A stretch of 64,000 nt of DNA from Evernia prunastri. Its lineage: Eukaryota > Ascomycota > Lecanoromycetes > Lecanorales > Parmeliaceae. Of this stretch, positions 53,816-64,000 are shown in pieces; the first letter of the stretch is position 1, and each line of letters begins with the position of its first letter. Below the pieces are notes generated by a model. That model was not told the origin of the DNA, searched no databases, and saw only the letters and a program-made list of their open reading frames with translations. The DNA lies in the NCBI GenBank assembly GCA_003184365.1, contig NKYR01000032.1, positions 186,001-250,000 of the forward strand. Reading direction: 5' to 3'. Made by a program: the position numbers and the translations under genes.

Positions 53816-56452
53816 ATGGCCGGGATAGTCTTTAGCGGTATCGCCGACGATGCTGATGTGCAGGGAACACTCTTCCAAGGCATCAAATTCTGGATTTCGC
53901 AGAAAGTCCCGCAGAGATCGAGGTTCTTGGGCGATGTTAAGGTGACAAGCACTTGAACGCGAATATTGTTGAACCCACTTTGCTGACTTCTTCCAAGGCT
54001 AATGGCGGCGAAATTCTACCCTTAGAAAAGAGTGCAGATATCAAAATCGTGGACCACGCGAGGAAGGAAGCTCCCCCCGGGTCGTATGTTGCTCCTATTC
54101 AACCTCCCTTTACACACAATGAGCACAGCCTGATCATAGTCCGCATAGACATTCATATACCTTTATCGAGAAGTCAATACGCAATGGTGTTCTAGAGGAT
54201 CTCGACGATCATAAGGTTGGGCCACCCGAAGGAAATATCAGAAGCATTGGATCCGTTGTGCAACCTGCGAAGGAGACGCGCAATAAATACACAGAAGCAG
54301 ACGACCGATTGCTTTGGCATTGGGTCAACGATAACCCTCAAAAAGGGGGTGGTACAGATGGCAATGAGATCTACAAGCAGCTCGAGAAAAAGGTAACAGA
54401 GCGTCGAAATCTGAATACATGGTATCGCTGAATTGCAACACAGCATCCACAGCATCCATGGCAATCCTGGAGAAATCGCTGGATAAAGAATTTCAAAGGA
54501 AGAGCTGCCCCGTTTGCACTTCCTCACAATGCTCCACCAACACCACCTTTGGACGTGCCCCCCGCAATCGAGTCCGCAGACCACCGGGAAACTACCTCAG
54601 ACACCGCTGAGGACGACTACCATTCTTTCTCGGATGTCGATGCCGAAGCTTTGATGGTCAATGGGGATGACATTCTGAATATACACTCAGACAACATCAC
54701 TGAAGCCTGGGAGAGCTGGACTCGAGACCATGATGTAAGCACAAGCAAAGGCGTCATCACCTTAATTGGCACCGCTGACACATGGGCGACTAGAAGGATA
54801 GTATTCACACCGCGCAGCAATGGCACAAATATTGGGAGGAAGAGGTGCGGCCCAGATATCTCAAAAGAAAGGCGAAACAGACCAGAAGACCGTCTCCCGA
54901 AAACACTATTCCTGTTAGATCCCAGCTCCCTATTTCACCCAGGGGAACAGTGCCCGCTCCTCCATCTACATTATCGCCTTTCAAGGCAGACTACCCGCTG
55001 TTGCCAGAACTCCCCAAGCAGACTATCTCCAAACTCCAGACATCAACCTCACCTAAGAGGTTTATGGTCACTCTGCCAACCGCTGCCTCGCCCGCTCCTA
55101 AGCCAGACTACTCTCTCACTCACGAATCCCCGGAGAAATCGCTTCTTCCTGGAGCCCGCAAACCTTTTTTACCCAAGAGCCCTGTGGTAGTTTCTCCATC
55201 CCATTCCTCACTTTCTGTAGAGATAGACTATTCGCTCGAGCCGGCAGCCAGAAGTCCATCTTACCATCCAGAGTCACCTACGCTGACAGGCACGGCTCCG
55301 TCAAGTGATCAACAAGCAACGAACGTGCTCAGTAAACCTATTCCTAGTCTGCCTTCCAATGATGAGCCGCAAATCTCAAGAACCCCGGAGAAAACACGTT
55401 CACCAAACCATGAGACTCTCAAGAGGAAAGTTGTGGCTATCGAGGAGGAGTTCCCGTCAAGTTCGCCCCTCGGACCCATCTCTCCAAAGCGTAGGCGGCC
55501 AAGTGCTTCAGAGCTGCCCCTAGAAATTGCGTCCACCCCCGAAAAGGTTCGGGGTGGGGGTATTCAAGCACCATCTTCTCCTCTATTCATCAACTTGGAG
55601 CTTGAAGAAGATGAACCGAGTTTGCCCGATGATTCCACTGAAAACGAAAGTCCTCTTGGCCGACAGCTGTCTGACACCCTTTCCGAACCTGGCCTTTTTC
55701 TCAACAATACACAAGCCGTATTTGGCGACGCTACCCAGCTGATCGACTTTGATATCCCTCCACCCCTCGGGGGTTGGGACGATGAGGAGCTCCTGTTTAA
55801 AAGTCGTAGCCAGCTCGCAAGCTTGAACTTCCCGCCACCGGAAGACGGTGGGGAAAATAATCAGGACGACAACAAAGCACATATCCAGCGGATAGGCTTC
55901 GATCTTCAAACTCCTGAAGGTGGCCGTAATGACGAAGAACCCGAAGTCAAAGAAGAATCCGAATCTCCAGACGCAGAAACCTACGACCCTCAGCCCAGTC
56001 TACCAGACACTCAGGCGATCCTGAGGAGCAAAACCCCAGCGCCAGATTTCTCAATCCCAGACCCCGACGGGGGCTGGAGCAACCTGATAACTTCATCGCC
56101 GCCGCTCATGCCCGACTCCCCAGGAGCTCAAAGTGCGTTTTCGCAAACGGAGCTCAAAGAGCAAATGGATGCCTGGATCAACGCCCACGCCGTCCGAGGT
56201 ATATCCGTGGAGCAGGTGGAGTCAGTGCTCAAGAGCACGAGCATGGACACGGATCTCGCCGACAAGGCCTTACGGCATCTGGCGAGGAAGGGAGTGTTGC
56301 CCAAGGACCGAAGAGGCGTGTGGACGGCATCAGACGACGAGGACTTGAAGTCGACGGACGCGAGGAAGATCGAGCGACTACAGGAGAAGCACGGGGCGGA
56401 GTGCCTAGCGGCGAGATGGGAGTTCCTCGACTTTTACGCGGAGGAGTCATAA
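53816..56452 (+). CDS. rap1: Telomere-binding protein RAP1
   Basis: Shelterin-type RAP1 homologue. Exons 53816-53941, 53998-54083, 54149-54392, 54444-54734 and 54818-56452 give 793 aa with every phase matching. The N-terminal BRCT runs GIVFSGIADDADVQGTLFQG, FWISQKVPQRSRFL, then EAPPGSHSYTFIEKSIRNGV, rebuilt across intron 2. The Myb domain starts RNKYTEADDRLLWHWVNDNP and continues GNEIYKQLEKKHPQHPWQSW across intron 3, with RWIKNF. A second helical segment, WESWTRDHDQWHKYWEEEV, spans intron 4. About 450 disordered residues, Pro/Ser-rich and acidic, follow. The C-terminal RCT domain is near 690-793: LKEQMDAWINAHAVRGISVE, DTDLADKALRHLARKGVLPK, RRGVWTASDDEDL and ARWEFLDFYAEES. Length is typical of filamentous-fungal RAP1. 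Confidence 0.94.
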
Positions 56453-57549
56453 GTGATTTTGTTGTGAAAGCGAAATCTGCAATTCAGCGTCGGCGTTTTG
56501 TTGTGGGGGGGGTGCTTGGATTCAGCAATGCCTATGACACAACATGGTACACGTAATGTAATGACAGCGTTCCTTGATAACAGTATGCACATTGTTTTAT
56601 AAGCGAGTACGAAATCTATTCAAAATGGCCCGTTTGCCTCCAAACAGTCCAAAGAACACGTTCCGGCAACCAAGGTCAAACCGCCCATTCTCCACAATCC
56701 ACACCCAGCACTTCATGCTCCAAACCCTCCTCGGAACCTTCTTCCCCCCCCCCATTTTCCCCCAAAACGTCTCAAATGACAGGTAGACAGACACTCAAAT
56801 CCGGTCGACATTTCCCCCAACCCCGCCCGCCTCCTCTTTTACGCGTCAAAGAACCTGCAAGGCAGCGTAGCGCCGCACGACGGAACCATCTCAGCTCAAA
56901 ACCCACTCATTTACAGAGCCGAGTCCGCGCTGCTTCTTGAGGGGGGATTCCGAGCGAGGATGGGCTGTGAATGCAGAAGTTCGTTTCTGAGGTCTTGTTT
57001 GTCGCGTGCTGAGGGATGGGGGGTGGATATATGAGGGTTTTGTTGGAAGGGGGGAGAGGGGGGTTTGGGGGGGGGGAAGGGAAGAAGGAGGGAGGAGAAG
57101 AGGAGAAAGGAGAGAAGGAGAGAGAGAGAGGAGAGAGGAGAGAGGAGAGGAAGAGAGGAAGAGAGGAAGAGAGGAAGAGAGGAAGAGAGGAAGAGAGGAA
57201 GAGAGGAAGAGAGGAAGAGAGGAAGAGAGGAAGAGAGGAAGAGAGGCATCAGGATGACGAAAAGCAAAGTGATCGAGCCCGCATTCTACCAGCACATGGG
57301 ATGCTTACTCCAGCATGTCCTCTCCTATTACGTGCAACACACTATTCCTTACTTGCCCCGTGCTTGGTGGGGAAAAGGAAGGCTTGCGAGTATGGCTTCT
57401 TCAACCTGCAACTGGTTTTGACGCGCGTGCCTAGCTTATCGCGTTGCGAATGAGAAATTTTCCAAGGTTGTAAGATGTTCATTCAAGCGGCAGATCTCTG
57501 GGATCATCTTTCTTTCTTCACTCTAGATGAAGCTTTTACCCCGTGGCGT
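56453..57549. other. Convergent 3' region of rap1 and the CHY gene, with homopurine tract
   Basis: Intergenic between two convergent genes. It contains a 180-nt uninterrupted purine tract (listed separately). Long open frames through it on both strands are artefacts of the repeat. Confidence 0.65.
57067..57246. repeat. 180-nt homopurine tract with 8-bp tandem repeat
   Basis: Every base from 57067 to 57246 on the plus strand is A or G. The right part (about 57149-57246) is about 12 head-to-tail copies of an 8-bp unit, GAAGAGAG. The left part is irregular G-rich and GGAGA sequence starting with a run of ten G. The 8-bp period makes an eight-residue peptide repeat in each open frame, which explains the spurious ORFs. 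Such homopurine-homopyrimidine tracts with mirror symmetry can form triplex (H-DNA) in vitro; whether this one does is not shown. Confidence 0.95.
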
Positions 57550-60505
57550 TTACGTCGCAGTAACGACGCCGGTACCACCAGCCTTGATCTTCTTTGCCAC
57601 ACCACCAGGTCTCCGTTTATACTTCCTTGGATCTGCGATTCCCCGAGTCAGCCACGCACATTTCTTTCCCCAAGCGCCGCCCACATACCTTTCCTCGACA
57701 TGCGATTCTTATCGCGTGTCCCCTTGCCCCCCTCCCAGAATCCGCTCCCGACCTTCTTGACAAGACTCGAATGACAGATGCCACAATCCTCAGGCCTGTA
57801 ATTCTGCTCTCGAGAGCAGTATCCACAAATCATGCGATTGGCATGCTCGTTTGGATGGTCGCTTTCGGCATCATGACATTTGTCGCAGGCGAATACTTTG
57901 GAGCAGCAACTGAAGCGGAACCAGCGGTAGGACTTGCTATAATGGGTACAGCGACCATTTCGGGGCAAGGGTTGTCCTGCGGTGATGCCGAGGGAGTCTT
58001 TGGGCCTTTTGCGGACGGGGGCGCGGTTCGCGCGCGCTGCGGTAGATATGAGGAGGAATTTAACCTCGGGGATCTTGAAGGCTGGATGCGCTTTCGTCAG
58101 AGGTCGCTATCGTTCATGCGTGGAAGAGCATACTTACTCATCTTGCGATGACACTCTCGGCATATTGCCATGGAAGACTCGCCGCGTACTGACACTAGAC
58201 CTGGCGCAGGGTGCGTGGTTGAACATTCGGAGCAAGTTGGGAGAAAGTTGCTGTAACATTGTCAGTGAGATATTAAGCAGTGAACAGAGTAGCTATTGTC
58301 ACCTTGGCAGCATATCAAGCACAGTGCACCCCTCAAGGTCCAGATAGCCAGCTCTCACAGAGTTCGCATGCATGAGCTCCCTTCGATACCCAACGCTAAG
58401 AGGCATGGCGCATTTTTTACAAGACTCAGAGCGACTCACATTACTCCGCAGATTACTGATATCCATTGTATCCTTGCAACGCTCGCACTTGATCGTGATA
58501 CACAAAGAGACAAGCTCTAGCAGCTCGATGCCGTAAAGCTCCAAAAATGGGAACGAAAGGGAAATACCACGCTCTGGAGCCGTCTTCAATGTCGATGCTT
58601 CAGGAACAGGATCAAGAGCAGCACCTCCATCATCTTCGTCTTCATCGCCTGAATCGTAGGAGTGGGAGTATTCGCTGTCAGTGGAATCTTCCCCGATGTC
58701 CTGAGCTGCCCACTCGGGAGGTCGTGGGAGGAACTTGATATGGTCGCGGTCGTTTTCGTCATCTCTCACTTGCCGGACATCTTGTTCAAGGGCCGGTTCC
58801 TCCACTGATAGAGAGGCGACGTCTGGAACGTCAGCCATTCCTACTTGTGGCTCTTCCATAGGCTGTGTAGCCAACAAATGCATATTCTGCGCCAAACGAT
58901 TCACGTGCCCCATCAACATCGTCTCCGGACTCTCCTTGACTTTCTTCTCAAACCCTTTCTCCGTATTTTTAGCAGCTTCTCTACTCACACCTTGAATCTC
59001 GACCCTACAGTGCTGTAAGGGGTAAAGTAAAGGGACAAATAGCTTAATGGTTTTGACAGCTTGTAGTGGTACAGGGAGATCTTCATGCTTCCTAGGTGCT
59101 ATGGGCAACGTATAAGCTATGCCGTCGGACGACTTGGAGAAGAGAGGGAGACGGCCTAGGCGGGCTTCAAGCTGGTGTGTCTCTGCTTCTCGCCGTTTTG
59201 AAGCGACGTGCCGCTCTTCAGGTGGGTAGTTCTCATGAGGTCTGCTGTGCGTTGCGGACTTTGGTTGGGTAGCTTTGACTTCCTGAACAGGCTTGACCGG
59301 CTCCGTTCGCTGTACACTTTTACTTGCTACTTTGTTCGGGATTATAGTAATAGTCTCGGCCTTCTGCTCTGTAAGCAAGCTCTCAAGCTCCTTGTCGAGA
59401 CTGTTCATCAGCCCCAACAACGTGCTCTGTGGTCTACTCTCCGCCAAACGGGCAAAGCCACGCTCGACATTGATCTGATAACCACGGCCCATCTCCTTGT
59501 TCTTGACATCGATTGACGGCCTCCCCTTTTCAGGGTAGGTAGTTGGCACATGGAGCACGCACTCCAAATTGACCATCTCAAAGGGGAAGTCTGGGTCTGA
59601 GGGTGCCATAGAGAAGGCATAACTTGTGCCGTCATTTGCACTCTTTTCGGTGGGAGAAAACCTCCGCTTCAGCTGTTTGATCTGAAACTCCCTGGGGTCT
59701 TCAGTCTGCGCTTTGGGGATAGGCTTGCTGACTACGCGGCTACCATGTACGGGCGGTGGTATGAAGCGGCGGCCTTCCACCAAGCTTGGAGATTGGCTAG
59801 CGATTGGTGTATCATTTCGGACCTCGGCCTGCTTGGAGCTGCCGGCAGCGTTTCCCAAAAGGTGGGGATTTGCTACGTGCTGGGAAGCTCTGCTCTTTTT
59901 GGGTAAATTGTTGGCGTCTTTCAGCCTTGAAGGATCGTGGATGAAAGGACAAGCATCGCCGGTTCGACAGCCTGCGATATGATAGCATGAGCTTGCAAGA
60001 ATAGACTAGATACTAGGTGCAGAATGTAAGAATGCAAGAATAGGTCGGGAGCGACTGGTATGAGATGAAGCAAGTGGCGTTCATGATCAAGCAAGGACAC
60101 TAGGAAAAGGAAGGGAAAGAAGGGAAAGAAGGGAAAGAAGGAAGCGAAGCGAAGCGAAGAGGAAGATGAATAAGGAAGAAGGATGGGATTACCATTTCTG
60201 GTGGCATAGAACTTGCAGTAGTTGTTCCTTGAAGGGTGTGCTAAGGTTAAGGGTAAGGGTGGTGGTTCAAGTGACGCGTGTGGCGCAGAGCCTCCCCCTG
60301 TGATGGGAGCTGAGAGAGAGAATAAGAATAAGAATATCAGCCGTGTTCCCTATGCATGTCCGTGTGACCAAGATTTTCATTTTTTTCTTTTCCATCTTGC
60401 CAGCGCATCATCTCGCTTTCACATACCATTACCATGACTACGATCATGACCATGATCATTACCGACACCACCACCAACAACAACCTGACTTGATCCATTC
60501 TCCAT
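57550..60505 (-). CDS. CHY zinc-finger protein with N-terminal CCCH finger
   Basis: Six exons, 60505-60427, 60309-60193, 59971-58303, 58250-58138, 58081-57689 and 57632-57550, give 817 aa, all phases consistent. The start ATG at 60505 opens a Gly/His/Asn-rich head. The CCCH finger NNYCKFYATRNG joined to CRTGDACPFIHDPSRL crosses intron 2. The middle has two related segments (KRRFSPTEKSANDGTSYAFS and GRLPLFSKSSDGIAYTLPIA), an internal duplication, each followed by a beta-type region (LHVPTTYPEKGRPSI, FVPLLYPLQHCRVEI). An acidic stretch follows. The Cys-rich part has IKCERCKDTMDIS, SCKKCAMPL, FLPTCSECS and CRECHRK; then the CHY-type run RCTHYSKSYRWFRFSCCSKV, FACDKCHDAESDHP, CGYCSREQNYRPEDCGICHS. 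The C-terminus is basic (RKYKRRPGGVAKKIK). A nucleic-acid or ubiquitin-linked role is likely but unproven. Confidence 0.88.
60107..60160. repeat. Short purine-rich tandem repeats in CHY intron 2
   Basis: About three copies of the 9-bp unit GGGAAAGAA are followed by about three copies of GCGAA on the plus strand, inside the 221-nt intron 60192-59972. No function inferred. Confidence 0.8.
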
Positions 60506-62460
60506 GATTCGTTACCCAGTATCCGGACGTTGGGGCCGTTTGTTGACTTGGGCCGAGGGTTGAGTGGACGGATGGGATGGATTGGATTATAGATAAAATA
60601 AATGAACAAGGAACGTTGGATTATGCAGGGTGGTGAATTAGTGGGCAGTTCAGATGCGCGTGCTTCCCGACTTGCAGATATTCTCCGGGTCAAAGGGTAA
60701 TGAAAGGATCAACAGGCGATGATCGTGGTCGCTCAGGTTGAATAATAATGGTGAATGAATGATGGTGTTTGGACCTCGGAAGTTCAGGAGGGGACGACTT
60801 GTTTATTTGAATTGAATGACTATAACTAACGGGTCAAGTGCTCGGATCTGAGCGAGAGGTAACGGATCTCTTCACTTTGATAGTAGGAGAAAGAAGTAAT
60901 AATAATATATCAAGAGAGCTAATAGCTTAACCGTGCGAGTATATTAAGTATAGCGTAGCACGGGCACGGCTTTGATCGGTGAGTAATACTACTCGTACCT
61001 TAGGATTTAGGAATCGTGAGTCAACGGTTAGAGTATGACAGCACGCTCCATGTTCATCATTCAATTCGGTTAAAGTACCGTACATTACATTATACATACT
61101 ACATACATATGTTACATAAGATCTGCTCTCTTTCCGCCCTGTTGCAGTATGTAGGTTCGTAGCTCGGTTCGTAGGTAGGTATTCAACCATGTAGCTATGT
61201 ACTGAGGGAGCTTAGGTATGTATGTACACCTGTCGACTCGGGAAATCTATCAATTTGGAATGGCGGTAGGCAAGTTCCTTTGTCGGTAACCCATCATTCA
61301 TCATCATTCAATCAATCCGCCATGCAAAGAGAACGAAAAAAACAACCTCCCTATCGTAACCCTAATCAATGAGCCCTATTCCAAGGCACCTGCAGGCCCT
61401 TCCCACCACAATCAAAAAACAAAAAGAAAAAGGTCCCCCCGGTCACCCTCACAACCTGGACCCGACCAGTGCAACGTGCATCCCCCACCGCATACCGAGT
61501 GCATAAGTTGGCACAAGCCGTGCATGACTAGCCCCAAATCATGGCCAAGGACCGTTCCCAACCCCGTGGTAACTCAACGTGTGGGTGTAGGGCCCCGAGG
61601 AACCCCTGGTGGCGCTTAAAATCATCGGCGTTTGGGGAAGCATGAGGGGAAATGTCGTAGGTGCCCGTGCATGCAACGGTCAAGGATTCTTACCTCACCT
61701 CTCATCTCCTAAGCGAGAACTGGGTACACATGACTGCGACTTTGCATAAAGGTACTCTGGTACTCTGGCCATCCATCGGGCAAGTCCGGACGAAATCGCC
61801 ATAGGTCAGTCAATCCTTTCCTTCTCCTACGCCAGACGTAAGCGATGGAAAGCAAAAGTGACGCCGAAATGGTCCCTCATGCATAATCATGTGCAAAGCA
61901 AACACCTTGCAGAAAGCATCACGATTCAGGCAGCACGACTTCACACCCTTGGTTCAGAATGGCTTGAGTAATAAACATCTTTTGTTGTGGTTATGTACTG
62001 TTATCAACTGCTTCTGCCAGAGCCGTTGCTTCCACACAAAAGCTAACGGTCCCGAGGCCTTCCCCTTTCCTTCGTATTCTTGAAGCTTGTTCTTCAAAGG
62101 GGTCTTTGCCGATGAAAGCCGCATCTAACGGCACCTCGGAGGCAGAAATGAAGCCCCTCAGGACCCCTTGTCCTCATCCCCGGAAAAGAAAAAAAGAAAA
62201 GAAAAAACTTGCGACTTTGCAATGTGCGAGGCACAGAGCAGTATTGGTATCATATGTAGCTATGCAAGACCGAACCTTTTTGGGCAACGCCCGCCATTGC
62301 TGGCTCCGTGTATGAAACATCGCTGATTTATCATTATGCCGCTGCGCCATGGTATGAAGATGCCTCCGTGATATGTTCGCTAAGGCGTAGTGTCAAGAAA
62401 ATAAAATCGTTATTAGTAGCTCTGGTGTAATCGTAATATGTGCGAAAGGAGTACGCAAGG
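60506..62460. other. 2-kb region between the CHY gene start and the DUF1752/DUF3295 gene
   Basis: It should hold the promoter and 5' UTR of the CHY gene and the 3' flank of the DUF1752/DUF3295 gene. It has ACATACATATGTTACATA-like AT-rich steps near 61095-61125 and several TATGTATGTAC-type runs near 61215. Only short frames without domains were seen. No tRNA or other RNA gene was recognised. Confidence 0.5.
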
Positions 62461-64000
62461 CTACCAGCCAGCCCTGTGATATTCGCCGAGTCCTGCTTCG
62501 AAGTACTGATCGAAAGAGGTGTTCCTAGATTCCTGTGTGGACGCCTGGACTGCTTCACCTGGGTAATCTTGTAGATTCGTCAGGTTTTGGGCGGTGTGCC
62601 GACGTTTTATGATCGCGCTGGTTGTTGCCTTCTTCTGCTGTCGCTCCCACAAGACGTTCTTCCTGAGCGACTCAGTCATTTCGGTGGCAAGCATGTTCCG
62701 GCGCGTGGTTTTCGGCGAAAACGCCATCTGTTGTGCGTTGCGCGCACTCATAATTATAGGTTTCGATCTGGTCATGTGTCCAGGAAGCATTGTGAGTGAA
62801 GGATCCTCCACTGGTGAAACTCCATCAGAGGGACCACTGGACGTGGACGTTTTGGTTCGTCTTATCACTGGGGTGGATTTTGAGGCTAGATTTGCGAATG
62901 TTGCAGCCCGGTCCAGTTGATTCAATTCAGCTGTTAAGACAGATCGTCGTGAGACTAGGTTTGGTTGCGAATCGACACGTTGAAATAAGGGTTTTTCGGC
63001 AGTGTTCTCAGCGGTTTCGGATGCATCGTCTTCCCAGTCGTCATCATCCTCCTCCTCCCCTTCCTCAGAGTCGTCATCGATAGCGCTCTCGTCTTCTTCG
63101 TCCGACTCAAACACCTCCTCATCCTCATGAGATCTTTTTTCCAGAGCGCGTGACTCAACCTCGTCCCTGAAGGAAAGCGTCTTTTTATTTGCACTCGGCC
63201 GCTTGAGACCTAGGGTGAGTGAGCTTTGCTTGGGTCCAGAACCCATTTTGTCGTCGAAGGAACTGTCGTCATCATCTCCTGAGGAACCCCCACCAATGAA
63301 GAAAATGCCACCCTTCTTAGGAGGGTTCTCTGATCTGTTGGAGTTGTGTTTCAACGGTATCGCTTCAGGAGCGAGGTGTGTATGTGAGCGATAAGAGGAT
63401 TCCTTATCAATCGAGAATCCTCGAATTACGCTGTGCGAAGTGAGCATCTCTGCACTTGTGTCAGAACCAACCGTCTGCTGTGCGCTCTTGTCGCTCTCAG
63501 GACTGCTCAGAAGAGCAGTAGAGGAGGAAGAGTCTGAGGAACGGAAAGGTGCGTTCATGGTGGGAGAGGCCGCACGAGGAGTGATGTCGGTAGACGGAGG
63601 CATTGGTGGCATAGCATCAGCAATGCTTGGTGAAAGAGGCGCGATTTCCTGCTTGTCTTGGATCGAATGGACCATCTTCTCCAGACCCAACGAAGTAATG
63701 TGTTTCTCTTTCCCCCTGCTCCTTGATAGGGTAGGTTCCGTTTTCGGTGATACGTTGGCGTGGATGTTGACGGGTGCTGTGGGTGGCTGTTGGGTCTCTT
63801 CGCTTGAGTCGGATCGAATGGAGACCAGAGATTCGACACTGGCGGAGAGGCCCGGCACATCCCTTCGACTTGGTCTTGATCTCGTGAAATCAATTGTGGG
63901 TGTAGTGGTGTGGTTGTGTTGTGGTTGAGGCTCGCAGCAGAGGGTTTCCCGGTTCCATAATCGCCACGTCAGATTTTCCAGTCGGCGACCGTCCTCCATT
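62461..64000 (-). CDS. DUF1752/DUF3295 regulatory protein, 5' end cut by window edge
   Basis: At least 512 codons, running off the right edge; the ATG at 63999 may be internal. The first visible residues, RRLENLTWRLWNRETLCC, match the DUF1752 motif (GATA-like region of AreA-type regulators). The rest is a DUF3295-type protein: KGGIFFIGGGSSGDDDDSSF (the GGIF-like core), TLSFRDEVESRA, a long acidic run, and the C-terminal block KTTRRNMLATEMTESLRKNV then LWERQQKKATTSAIIKRRH. Such proteins are thought to be regulators of nitrogen or glucose signalling in fungi, but the exact role is unclear. It is mostly disordered and Ser/Thr-rich, with several likely phosphorylation sites. No intron is needed in the visible part. 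Confidence 0.83.
   Translation of the reverse strand, partial: MEDGRRLENLTWRLWNRETLCCEPQPQHNHTTTPTIDFTRSRPSRRDVPGLSASVESLVSIRSDSSEETQQPPTAPVNIHANVSPKTEPTLSRSRGKEKHITSLGLEKMVHSIQDKQEIAPLSPSIADAMPPMPPSTDITPRAASPTMNAPFRSSDSSSSTALLSSPESDKSAQQTVGSDTSAEMLTSHSVIRGFSIDKESSYRSHTHLAPEAIPLKHNSNRSENPPKKGGIFFIGGGSSGDDDDSSFDDKMGSGPKQSSLTLGLKRPSANKKTLSFRDEVESRALEKRSHEDEEVFESDEEDESAIDDDSEEGEEEDDDDWEDDASETAENTAEKPLFQRVDSQPNLVSRRSVLTAELNQLDRAATFANLASKSTPVIRRTKTSTSSGPSDGVSPVEDPSLTMLPGHMTRSKPIIMSARNAQQMAFSPKTTRRNMLATEMTESLRKNVLWERQQKKATTSAIIKRRHTAQNLTNLQDYPGEAVQASTQESRNTSFDQYFEAGLGEYHRAGW

Noticed and set aside
56891..57453. Open frames with LPLFLSSS-like or EERKRGRE-like repeats on either strand
   Set aside because: They are produced by the 8-bp purine repeat, which stays open in several frames; no start context, domain or splice support.
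1..64000. tRNA, rRNA or CRISPR features
   Set aside because: No cloverleaf B-box-like GGTTCGANTCC with a partner A-box, no rRNA-like stretch and no regularly spaced direct repeats were seen by eye; a tRNA scan was not possible.

Overview
This 64 kb window is nuclear DNA from a filamentous ascomycete (Pezizomycotina-type). The genes carry short introns, mostly 46-130 nt with GTRNGT-like donors and YAG acceptors, and are packed on both strands. The protein set is fungal: a Mif2-type CENP-C with a cupin, fungal RAP1, alternative oxidase, a DUF1752/DUF3295 protein, a MARVEL protein, Swf1 and Wss1-like WLM. No class or genus can be assigned from the sequence alone. All gene models were built by hand from reading frames, splice signals and family motifs.

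Left part (1-13.2 kb): 2.4 kb with no confident gene, then RNase H2 subunit A (-) divergent from CENP-C/Mif2 (+), PEX16 (-), an O-methyltransferase (-), 1.75 kb with nothing recognised, and a five-exon bZIP factor (+).

Repeat island (about 13.9-17.6 kb): a decayed piggyBac-type transposase on the minus strand, with a TTAA-CCCTAG terminus on its right. Beside it lies a dispersed repeat present in near-identical copies 904 bp apart and punctuated by three single N characters. The element carries about a dozen in-frame stops, mostly TGA at tryptophan positions, and no detected frameshift. The repeat arrangement looks at least partly like an assembly join.

Middle part (17.9-46.3 kb): a RING protein, a 2-oxoglutarate/Fe(II) dioxygenase, a GMPPA-type GDP-mannose pyrophosphorylase, a small secreted protein, a PNPOx-like/ferredoxin-reductase-like fusion, an Hrt3/Pof7 (FBXO9) F-box protein, a C2H2 plus RING-like protein, alternative oxidase, the SWR1 subunit Vps71/ZNHIT1, an F-box-like fragment, a Wss1-like WLM protease, an Mtm1/SLC25A39-type carrier, a MARVEL membrane protein, an ataxin-10 homologue and a small P-loop kinase.

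Right part (46.3-64 kb): a large secreted Ser/Thr-rich glycoprotein, the palmitoyltransferase Swf1 divergent from the telomere protein RAP1, a 180-nt uninterrupted homopurine tract between the convergent RAP1 and CHY zinc-finger genes, and a DUF1752/DUF3295 protein cut by the right edge.

Most genes are housekeeping and unrelated to one another: genome maintenance (RNase H2A, CENP-C, RAP1, Wss1, Vps71), mitochondria and peroxisome (AOX, Mtm1, PEX16), and glycosylation and lipidation (GMPPA, Swf1). No biosynthetic cluster is evident. No convincing new multi-gene system was found. The features most worth a second look are the TGA-rich transposase, the N-punctuated duplication, the homopurine tract, a likely GC-AG intron and the PNPOx-reductase fusion.
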